From: Poteriospumella lacustris
Lineage: Eukaryota; Sar; Chrysophyceae; Chromulinales; Dinobryaceae
Length of the DNA stretch: 31,982 nt
Direction: 5' to 3'
Assembly: GCA_008000375.1 (NCBI GenBank)
Contig: SMOI01000280.1
Coordinates: forward strand, 8,645 to 40,626
Part shown: one piece after another, positions 21,274-29,108 of the stretch
Layout: each line of letters opens with the position of its first letter
Numbering within the stretch: position 1 is the first letter of the stretch
Notes under the pieces: model-generated
Told to the model about the DNA's origin: nothing
The model's database searches: none
Seen by the model: the letters and a program-made list of their open reading frames with translations, nothing else
Translations under genes and position numbers: made by a program

Positions 21274-21861
21274 TCATGTGGTCGAATCCGCCCAAGAATT
21301 TTCCATTCTGATCTTTGCTTCTTCCTCTTGTGAAAAATCCACTTCAATTCCCAGGTTTGCGCGGATTTCTTCTGGTGTTTTCCCCTTTATACCACTTGCA
21401 ATCTTTGCAAAACATAAATCCAACAACGGTTGGATATGTAAATAGTTCGCGGCCATGGTCAACTGGAAAATTTCGTCATTGGAAACGCGATCGATGAAAT
21501 GAAAGTACCAAGGTTGCACGAGTCTTGAAAGATCCGAGTCTTGTAAAGGCTGGACACAATACAATTATATTAGGATGTGAGTCTGATTCCATTTCAGACG
21601 GATTCATTAAGTTACCTTGACCATATTCAGCATCGGATCGACTTCATAGTGACTGCAGAACTCAATGGTCCGACTGAGATCAGCACTCTTCACGTTGGGA
21701 AGAGGAATGCATTCCGTTTCTTGAAAACTTTCACCGTCCTCATCATCGACCATTTCTGCAATCAACTTTGATATTTTCATGGATGGCCAGGTCGCATGAT
21801 ACTCTTCACCTTCTGAAGATATCAAAACCAGCTCTTTTCGTCTTTCGGCCATAGTTTCCAT
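21274..21861 (-). CDS. SKP1: SKP1-like SCF ubiquitin ligase subunit
   Basis: 173 residues; exons 21616-21861 and 21274-21549, with a 66-bp intron (GTAACT/CAG, phase 0). SKP1 links cullin to F-box proteins in SCF ubiquitin ligases. The N-terminal BTB/POZ fold shows L-V-L-I-S-S-E-G-E-E-Y and I-P-L-P-N-V, then I-E-F-C-S-H-Y. The C-terminal half has the SKP1 hallmark N-D-E-I-F-Q-L-T-M-A-A-N-Y-L, followed by L-L-D-L-C-F-A-K-I-A and I-K-G-K-T-P-E-E-I-R, ending in E-N-S-W. The first in-frame ATG is 21861; another at 21852 would give 170 residues. The frame is open upstream of 21861 but has no ATG. Compared with animal SKP1, the acidic loop is shorter and the C-terminus ends in A-D-S-T-T instead of W-C-E-E-K. 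Confidence 0.93.
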
Positions 21862-22120
21862 ACTGATTTGTTTGGGTTTGTGGATCTGCTCGTGATGAGA
21901 AACCACAATGCATGAAGAATTCACAGTGATATATCTATCGCTTTAGTTGAGCTTGGTTGATTTGATGAGACGGAAGGCTGGGGAACCTCAAAACAAGGAA
22001 AGGGGCCTTCAGTTGTTTGCACTCTTTTTCGTCCCTCAGGTGTTTCATTCGTCCCTCCATACATCACTGTTTGATGCCAACAACTGACCACATTGAAAAT
22101 AAAATGCGACACGTATAACC

Positions 22121-22345
22121 ATGGAGCTGATGGTTAGCGTTAGTTACAAGTATACTTCACGTTTTGAGCTTTGCCCAATTATTGAAATCCTATCTGAAGA
22201 AGAGGATCTCGAACCAAGTCTAGATTACGACCCAAACAACTCGTCAGAGAAAATGGGGAAAAGCAATGGAGGGAGTGCTGTCCAGAAGGGACGTACAAAA
22301 ACACGCGACCCGCCATGGAAACCGAAGGAATCCACACCACCATGA
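22121..22345 (+). CDS. Small hypothetical ORF (74 aa), doubtful
   Basis: It starts with ACC-ATG and encodes 74 residues: a hydrophobic/aromatic start (M-V-S-V-S-Y-K-Y), an acidic stretch (S-E-E-E-D-L-E), then a basic Lys/Pro-rich end. I recognise no family. It could be a first exon of a longer gene running towards 22.9 kb, but no splice path to a clear domain was found. Chance occurrence is quite possible. Confidence 0.2.
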   Translation: MELMVSVSYKYTSRFELCPIIEILSEEEDLEPSLDYDPNNSSEKMGKSNGGSAVQKGRTKTRDPPWKPKESTPP

Positions 22346-22556
22346 TTTTCTTAAAATCAGGACAAAAACAAAACGACGGAAACAATGAGAGAAACTGGTT
22401 TAAGCGGAGACTGTGGATGTAAGTACACCATGAAAGAATCATCACAGCCCCGCGAAATCAATTTTGCAACTTCCTTATCGCCCTGATACAACACTTATTC
22501 GAAATTGCTTTCTTTCTTCCGAGTGATCAGCGCGATACAAAGTGTGTCAGCGACTA

Positions 22557-22884
22557 TGGACGATGATTTCGATCGCAGTGCTACACGCAATGGTCGAATG
22601 AAAAGCAACATCGGCGATGGTTGCATTGGAAATGAGAAGAAATTGCAATCAAAACGAGTGAGTGATGCCCATTGTACCAGGAATATGCGTCGAGCTGCAC
22701 AGGACATCCTGGACACACGGATCCAGCCCTCAATAGTCGACCAGGGGAAAGGAGGCGAAAGAAACTCTTGAAAAACGACGACACATTGGAACAGTTTTGT
22801 CCATATCGCCTTTTGATTTTTATCTTGTACATATTTATATCGCTTGTTGGGCATTGTGTTGAACGAAGGTGGCGAAAGTCATAG
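22557..22884 (+). CDS. Possible tail-anchored small protein (uncertain splicing)
   Basis: Two overlapping frames suggest a small gene. One frame begins M-D-D-D-F-D-R-S at 22557, recalling the C-terminal part of Bet1-type Qc-SNARE motifs. The other ends with a basic stretch (R-R-R-K-K), then a hydrophobic segment of about 17 residues (L-L-I-F-I-L-Y-I-F-I-S-L-V) and a stop at 22884, as in tail-anchored proteins. Joining them needs a very short intron (a GTGAGT lies at 22656), and the upstream half of a SNARE motif was not found. Treat as a weak candidate. Confidence 0.2.
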
Positions 22885-24026
22885 ATGGATGTTATACAGC
22901 AGCAGTTTGAGCCTCAAAGTGAGGTAGTAAGTATGCCTTGACAGAAGCAGCAGTTTAGTGGACAGGAAGGAGGCAAGAGAGGAAAGGGGCGAAGGAGGGG
23001 AGAGCAACGGAAGACACAGAGGGGAGAGGTAACAGAAGACCGTTGATTCAACATCGACCACTTCGCCAAAGTTTGAGTCACAATTTTGGCGGAAGGACGC
23101 CAAAATTTTGGGGTTGAAGTTATATTCTATTTTTGGGTAAACAATATCCACGACTACCGGTTGGGAATCCATAAGGCACATTGCGGTGGACCGACGCCCA
23201 ATCGCCGCTTTTGAAGACGCGGGGATATAGAGACGGCGAGAAGTAGCTTGGCAAGGGAAGAGGTTAGGAACACATAATATATAAAATAGAAATGTGAGAG
23301 CTCAGACAAGGTTCAAGGCAAACAAACAGGCAGGAAGATGAAGTATAACGCAGGTGAAATATGAGTTTTCTCGCCAGAACGGTGGTTGACGAGTGGTGAG
23401 GAGGTTTTGAGAGTGGGATATTGTCGGCGACGTGAGGGTTAACAAGCAATGTGTTCTGCAAGAAGTGCAGAATCACAAATATATAGTGGCAAATAAATAG
23501 ACAGCTGCAAACGTAAATGATGTCTGGGCACGGGCAGTGTTCGTTTTTCTTTTCTTCTTCTATTTTTTGTTTATGTTGATTTTTTAATCTTGATGGGTGG
23601 GAGCAGCAACTGAGCATATAGAGCTAGAAAACGCCAAAAATTCTCCTCTTCGTCTCTGGCGGTAGCCGCAAATGTATGTACAAAGTGGCGTAAATGTGAC
23701 CAACAAAGTTGTTCAGTAAAAGAAAAAATCAATTGTGAACACAAAAACAAAGAAAAACAAAGAAAAACAATGAGCACAAAACAAAGAACGTTGGACCACA
23801 TCCTGGAGTGCAATGAACGCGATGAAGGTAACTGAGTACCATCGCCACAGAGCGATACATCACTTATCGGGCAATAACTGTAGAACAACTGGATACGATA
23901 GTAGTATTGCTCATTCACAACGATACGAAGACAGAAACCAAATAAATAGAGACGCCCGCCAGGAGAAATGAGTGAGACGCTGATGGCGAGCCCACTATAA
24001 CAAAATTGACCTCCTCAGCAACGCGA
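22885..24026. other. Noncoding stretch upstream of 24 kb
   Basis: No gene is supported on either strand. It holds purine-rich runs near 22950-23040, a perfect hairpin at 23082-23107 and a CAAAGAAAAA repeat near 23747-23771. The last part should be the 3' region of the minus-strand gene ending at 24027. Confidence 0.5.
23082..23107. repeat. Perfect 10-bp inverted repeat with 6-nt loop
   Basis: AATTTTGGCG (23082-23091) and CGCCAAAATT (23098-23107) are exact reverse complements around GAAGGA. Each arm also contains TTTTGGCG, close to an E2F-type site, so it could be a paired protein-binding site rather than an RNA hairpin. No gene start is known nearby. Confidence 0.6.
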
Positions 24027-25205
24027 CTACTTTTCGTCTTGTTGCAAAGCAAACGATACTTCCATTCGGTAGATTTTTTTGTCTTCGTTTACGCTCATTG
24101 TGACGTTGCCCAGTAAAGTGATTGTCTTATCCTTTGGCATTCGCTTTCGCCCATTTGAGTGATGGTGATTCGTGTGAGGACGGGGGGTTTGGCTTTCACT
24201 TTGACTATCTCCATCGGAATCCATCGAATCATGTCTCTTGCGCTTTCGCTTCAAAGAGAAATTGGGATCATGGGCAGGAGCGGACTGTAGAAGAATTCGG
24301 TCAACTTTTTCGATTGCGCGATTGCATATTACGTCCAATTTCTCGTCTGCGGAGTCGTTTGACATGGTGCTGGCATCAGAGGTGACCGTCGAACTGTTTG
24401 CATCAGTGATTGATGGTTGGGACGCAACGGTGCGAATCAAAGAGTCACTCAGCTCGCCATCGAAAAGTCTTGTGCACAGAATGATAAAAGAACTGGCGAC
24501 GGTCGATAGCCCATCAGATCTAACAAACAACTTCGTGACTTTCAACGATAAGGCCAAGTCAGGAGCCAACAAGCATCGACTGAACCAATACTCCGCGGCC
24601 GCATCCACGCCCTTGATTTCAAGGTGCAGAGGAAAATTTAGATACTGCTCCGCACCAACCCACTTCTGGATGAAGGTAAAATCCTTCACGCAATGCTCGT
24701 TGAGGAAATTCCAGATAACATCGAAATCGCAGGAATTGTAAGCATCCGCATACGCTGCAGCGTAATTACGACGAGGGTCGCTTTTGTTGATGCGCGGCAT
24801 CTTCGGTCGTATTTTATAAAACTGTTCTTTGGTCATTGGTTTCGGGCCTGATCGGCCTGAAATCGCTGTATTGCTGTTGTACGCTTGGACCATGTCACTG
24901 TCGATGAGGTGATAGGTGATATGTTACGTTGTAGTCATAAGCATGGTGTTGATGCAATGAAAATCATACCTTTCGGAAACAGAACCATTTTCTGACATGT
25001 AATGAGCAATCAAATGTCCATCGTCGACGTATCCTATGCAATACAGTGTAGAAAGAGGAAAAGTGTAAGGAGGGAACTTTCATTAACAGTCACACCGTCG
25101 TTGCATACCTGTTTGAGGTCGAATTTCCATATCCTCCCCGTGGAAGAGTTCGTCAAAGTCAACATAAACAACGTCGCAATCAAAATCTTGTTCAGCTGAA
25201 ATCAT
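24027..25205 (-). CDS. Unassigned nuclear-looking protein with possible NTF2-like fold
   Basis: 343 residues; exons 25109-25205, 24970-25033 and 24027-24897, with introns of 75 and 72 bp (GTATGC/TAG and GTATGA/CAG). ATG at 25205 opens an acidic N-terminus (D-F-D-C-D-V-V-Y-V-D-F-D-E-L-F). Residues about 98-200 have a helix, helix, strand pattern: Y-A-A-A-Y-A-D-A-Y, I-W-N-F-L-N-E-H, then P-L-H-L-E-I-K-G-V-D-A-A-A-E-Y-W and alternating strands. This recalls SnoaL/NTF2-like domains, and the last 30 residues could supply closing strands. Between them lies a Ser/Thr/Asp-rich linker with a strong nuclear localisation signal K-R-K-R-K-R (270-275) and a second basic patch G-R-K-R. It may be a transcription or chromatin factor, but no DNA-binding domain is visible. 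The gene is well supported; the function is not. Confidence 0.82.
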
Positions 25206-26137
25206 TTTCTCCAAGTTTCTGGCTCAAAAGATAAAATGCAATGCAGTTCGTGTTGGATTGCACAATGGCAGTGCAAGCTTCAATTTCAATTAGCGAATGA
25301 AAAATATCCAAATCAAGCAAGGTTTTGTGATTGCCTCAACAGCAACTGACCACTTTGCTTCAACTACGGCGGGAAAAACTTTAGTCTCGAATGCACTCCA
25401 AAGTCTCGATGTTGCGTCCAAATTTCTCTCCAACGCATGCGCGATGTTGCTTGCACTCCTTCAGACCCTCTTGTTATCCCTCGATTTTCCTTTGATTTTC
25501 CGTCAAACCGGAGGGAGGACACCACCTAGCATGTCGTGAAGTGAGGTAGTCGCACTCCTCGACCTGGTCCGTCGGTGACCGATTCTGGAACAGCAAGCGC
25601 ACTACAAACTACCGACCTTCTCCCATGCCACCGGTATGCACGCCGCACAGATTCCATAGTTAACTAACAGCGATTGGCGGGAAACACATGCACTTACGAG
25701 CCAAAATACACTCAATGTATGGGGGCGCCTGAGAGAGCAGGTCCACCACCGTTTTGCTGTCGTCGCAACGTCGACATGTAAATCATGCATGTGTATATCT
25801 AGGTATCTATAAAAGAGTAATTTCAGTTATTTAATGTGTTATTGTTCTCATACAGTTTCATTTACGTTGAATTTACGTTGAATTTACGTTAAAGTTGAAG
25901 TAAAACACTGAAACTCTGCACTTCTTCCCGTACTAATATTGGATTTTCTTTTTATAATAGTTTGGAACACCAACCCACCTCGGTTAACCGTTTCGATATG
26001 AAGCACGCGCCCTCCCTGCTCTCTCTCCGGGTCGACCGTCGATTCTACTTCCATAGCCTTCTTTCCACCCTGTTTTCCATTCTTTTCAGCCACATTCCCC
26101 AACAACAAAGCCGACGTGAACAGTCGATTGACTAACT
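25206..26137. other. Noncoding stretch, 25.2-26.1 kb
   Basis: Short open frames occur, but none shows a family pattern. The promoter of the minus-strand gene starting at 25205 should lie at its left end. The only structure noted is the 11-bp repeat at 25861-25892. Confidence 0.5.
25861..25892. repeat. 11-bp tandem repeat (TTTACGTTGAA), about three copies
   Basis: Two exact copies and a third that diverges after TTTACGTT lie head to tail in noncoding AT-rich DNA. TTACGT is half of a bZIP-type palindrome, but nothing more supports a binding site. Confidence 0.8.
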
Positions 26138-26374
26138 ATGCTAGAAGACAAAGACTTGGTACTACAGGCAGCAACTGAAGCTGCGTCGAAGGAAGGTGAT
26201 ACATTTAAGACCTTGCTCGCTATTCAATCGGCCACAAATGCGCGTCAAGCGCAGAACGACACAATTGGACTGCAGGAAATGATGAGGCAGACAAAATTTT
26301 TGCAAACATTAGGTGAGCGTGATACAGTTCATACGATGCTACAACAGTATTGGTCGTTAAGATTGCCCTCATGA
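26138..26374 (+). CDS. Small hypothetical ORF (78 aa) or first exon
   Basis: It begins at an ATG and encodes a polar, helix-prone peptide rich in Ala, Gln, Glu and Thr (A-A-T-E-A-A-S-K-E-G-D, then R-Q-A-Q-N-D). A GTGAGC donor at about 26313 would end an exon after T-L, so the last 20 residues may be intron read-through. The 3' partner, if any, would fall in a region of decayed repeats. I recognise no family. The composition is more protein-like than most short frames nearby. Confidence 0.35.
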   Translation: MLEDKDLVLQAATEAASKEGDTFKTLLAIQSATNARQAQNDTIGLQEMMRQTKFLQTLGERDTVHTMLQQYWSLRLPS

Positions 26375-26476
26375 CAATCGTGTTAACAACAGTGACAGTG
26401 ATAGGGACATTGACTATCTCAGATCAATAAGCAGCAATCGTGTTACCAATAGTGGGACATTCACTATCTCAGATCA
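26375..26476. repeat. Imperfect direct repeat (52 and 42 bp)
   Basis: Segment 26375-26426 and segment 26435-26476 share CAATCGTGTTA at the left and GGGACATT-x-ACTATCTCAGATCA at the right. The second lacks about 10 nt in the middle. It is a local tandem duplication in noncoding DNA. Confidence 0.75.
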
Positions 26477-26929
26477 TTTACAAAAACGCGTTGGTGCTGG
26501 GAGAGAAAACCTACACAATGTGTGTGAGAACGGAGTCATATCTCAAGAGAGTGTGCAATATTTTGTACGACTTTCGATACTTCAAAAGATGAACAGCCGG
26601 TCGCTACTGGCTATCACATCACATGCACGAAGTTGATATTGCTTCCTGCAGTTCTGTACATATATGTCACCCTTCATGTAATCAAAATATTGTAGTTGCC
26701 GATACGCGCACAGGACAAACGGGGATTTTGTGAGAATAGCAAAGGATTATCGGGTGAGGGAGGGTGTAAAGACATGCGTCATGCGGCATACCGGATTGAA
26801 GTGGATTACGACAGACTCGTGCACATCGGCTCTGTTCTACATGATGATGGGCACGCTTAGGAGAGCCCTTCTGAAACATCACCGAGCCAGCAGTAGTATG
26901 CAGATCACGTGGCGAAGATAGACTGATAG

Positions 26930-27002
26930 TTTGGAGGTCGCGTATCCTTCGACAAGGATGTCAGCCGATGGGATGTGAGTCAGGTAGCCCCTATGGCGAC
27001 AT
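26930..27002 (+). pseudogene. DUF285 (BspA-like) repeat fragment, plus strand
   Basis: The plus strand encodes S-F-D-K-D-V-S-R-W-D-V-S-Q-V, then A-P-M and a TAG. The order F-x-x-D-V-S-x-W-D-V-S-x-V-x-x-M is the core of BspA-like (DUF285) repeats. Only one unit remains, with no start codon or splice context, so it is a gene relic. Confidence 0.6.
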
Positions 27003-27028
27003 AGGTGAGCCAGACCGCTCCTAAGCGA

Positions 27029-27519
27029 TCACCGACCGAAGGTAACCGATAAGATATGATCAATAGGGCTATTGTGCTGCATGTAATTCATTCTGTTGTG
27101 CTGCATTGCTCTTTTGGACTGCAGTACGTTCAGTTGATCGTTGATCGCTGATGCACCGTTCCAAAAGAATCTTTTGGAAACAACTCGACTCACGGCCCAC
27201 AAGTCCAGTGACTTATAAAACGACGATGCTCGTTTGAAAATATCTCTCAAATATGTCAACCTAGCTCACATTCCATGAGGAGGCTGGTTGAACGACCGTG
27301 ATTTGATCATGAACCTCATATCCGTCGCCTGGCTCACGTCCCACGCATTCGATCCTGGTTAAACGACGCGGCGCCCAAAAACATGAACCTCATGTCAGTA
27401 ACTTGGCTGGCATTCCACGAATTGGAGTGTGAACTGCGAACACTTGTGCACCTGTCTCCCTTCACAAAAGCGCGCGTACTACAACAACCATCTGCTTTGA
27501 TGTTCAAGTCGTAGCTCAT
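27029..27519 (-). pseudogene. Decayed DUF285 (BspA-like) repeat array, minus strand
   Basis: At least four repeat units can be recognised on the minus strand in shifting frames. Examples are S-W-N-A-S-Q-V-T-D-M-R-F-M-F-L-G-A-A-S-F-N-Q-D (from about 27426 down), A-W-D-V-S-Q-A-T-D-M-R-F-M one frame over, S-S-W-N-V-S followed by a stop, and S-S-F-x-x-S-L-D-L-W-A-V-S-R-V. Each is separated by frameshifts or stops. Intact members are long surface or secreted proteins in many protists. This copy is clearly dead. The plus-strand fragment at 26930 points the other way, so the locus was also rearranged. Confidence 0.75.
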
Positions 27520-27714
27520 CAGAGACTATGTACCACATGCATCATAGCCGTTTCTGAAATCGACCGCTGACGATTTCAATTCTTCTTCTCTGTCTCAACG
27601 TCTCAACTTCATTCGCTTCGTTCGAAATTGGAGTTCTCATCATCGTCTTTTGTTTTTCCGCGCAACAGTTTCCAAACTTCACCAAAAATTGTAGTCATCT
27701 CCAACCTTTCCAAA

Positions 27715-28651
27715 ATGATGACCCAATACCACACAAGCGCTCTTCGGAGTATGGAGACTGCCCACCAAAGCACGGTGATTCTGCGATGCAAGGTGGTTAT
27801 TGCAGGTACGACAATCTTCTGTTCATTACCAACCTCAACGTGATGCAGAGCTTATCCACGGTGTCCATCATCAGGTGATGCTTGCGTCGGCAAAAGTGCG
27901 CTCACGCAGGTGTTCACATCGGGCGGATCGACGTATCCGAAGAGCTATTTGATGGTAAGCGTCATTGCTGTCACAAAGGCCAAGTCCAAGAATCCATGTG
28001 ATGATTGCATGATGATTGGATAGACAATTGGCGCGGACTTCAATGTGAAACAGGTCCCGATTCCGGACACCAACTATGTGGTGGAGCAGTTTCTGTACGA
28101 CTGTGCGGGACAGTCGATTTTCAACCAACTGGACATGAATGCGAAATATGTAAGTGTCGTGCCACCTAGCTGCCGTTGATAATCCGCAGAGAATAGAGCT
28201 GACTGGTGTCGGGGCCTGTTCGTGCAGTATGAAGATGCGGCGGTGATCGTGCTGTGCTATTCGATCGCGTCGAAGGAGTCGTTCCAGTCGGTGAACAAAT
28301 GGTACACAGCCATCAAGGCAGGCCTGTCATCGTCATCGCAGAACCCGATTGGTGTGGTAGTAGGGTGCAAGAGCGACCTGCGGGACGGCACGGTGGATTC
28401 TCGAGGGGAAGTATCGACGATGGAGGGCCAAGCACTGGCATCGTCGCTGGGGATGGGGTTTTTCGAGACGTCGGCGGCATCGAATATTGGGGTCGAGGAC
28501 GTGTTTCGCTATATTGCGGAGCAGTTTCACAAGAAGTAAGTGCATGTTTATGTTGAATAATGTGCGATCGTGTCCAATCATGTCATTCTCTATTGCTGCT
28601 GTGTGCGGTATCGGCAGGTATGAGGAGGTGGCTCACACGATGGGCCATTAG
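27715..28651 (+). CDS. IFT27: IFT27-like small GTPase (intraflagellar transport)
   Basis: 212 residues; exons 27715-27805, 27875-27954, 28024-28149, 28228-28535 and 28618-28651, with introns of 69-82 bp. IFT27 (RABL4) is the GTPase of the IFT-B complex that moves cargo in cilia. Motifs: P-loop G-D-A-C-V-G-K-S-A, then F-T-S-G-G and K-S-Y-L-M-T-I-G-A-D with the switch I threonine, and V-P-I-P-D-T, a stretch typical of IFT27. Next come the G3 motif D-C-A-G-Q, G-C-K-S-D in place of N-K-x-D, and E-T-S-A. The C-terminus lacks a prenylation cysteine, which also separates IFT27 from most Rabs. ATG 27715 is followed at once by another at 27718. A kinesin-2 gene lies 457 bp downstream in the same orientation, a functional neighbour. 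Confidence 0.9.
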
Positions 28652-29108
28652 TAGGTGTACATATATGAATGGTGTGGGCAGTTGTGATGTAAGTTGGCAT
28701 ATGGATGTAAAGAAGTAAGCAGTGAGCTTCGTTGGTTCGAGCGAGCAATGCGACTGTCATAATAGAGGCCGAAGTGAGTTGTTTGGTGGCAGGGACATGC
28801 GATCGTGCAATCTATGCATTGCCTTCCCAACCTAGGTCTCATGATCCATCTACGATCTCCATTGCCGCTGCGATCATATGCACTATATCATACATACTAC
28901 TATACATCATACAGAGAAGAGAGAAGAGAGGAGAGCTGCTGTGTTTGTCCGTGACAGCAGCAACCGAAGCCGTTTCGCGTTTGGTATGGTCGTCGTCGCC
29001 ATCGTGTCGGCGCGAGAGCTGTTGAGCGAAGCCAACGCGCGAATCGCATCGAATCGTATCGATCGATGGACCCGCTGCCATTGTTGATTTTCTGCTGCTC
29101 GATCAATC
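28652..29108. other. Intergenic region between IFT27 and the kinesin-2 gene
   Basis: 457 bp without a supported gene. It holds the 3' end of IFT27 and the presumed promoter of the kinesin gene. A purine-rich (GAGAGAA)n-like block at about 28913-28932 and repeated ATCGAATCGTATCGATCGAT words near 29045-29066 were noted. No defined ciliary-gene regulatory motif was recognised. Confidence 0.5.

Noticed and set aside
27715-28651. Classification as an ordinary Rab GTPase
   Set aside because: The V-P-I-P-D-T stretch, altered N-K-x-D motif and absence of a C-terminal prenylation cysteine match IFT27/RABL4 better.
1717-29108. tRNA, rRNA or transposase genes in the intergenic stretches
   Set aside because: No cloverleaf-like set of arms, rRNA core sequence or transposase motif was recognised by eye; a tRNAscan/Infernal run would be needed to exclude small RNAs.
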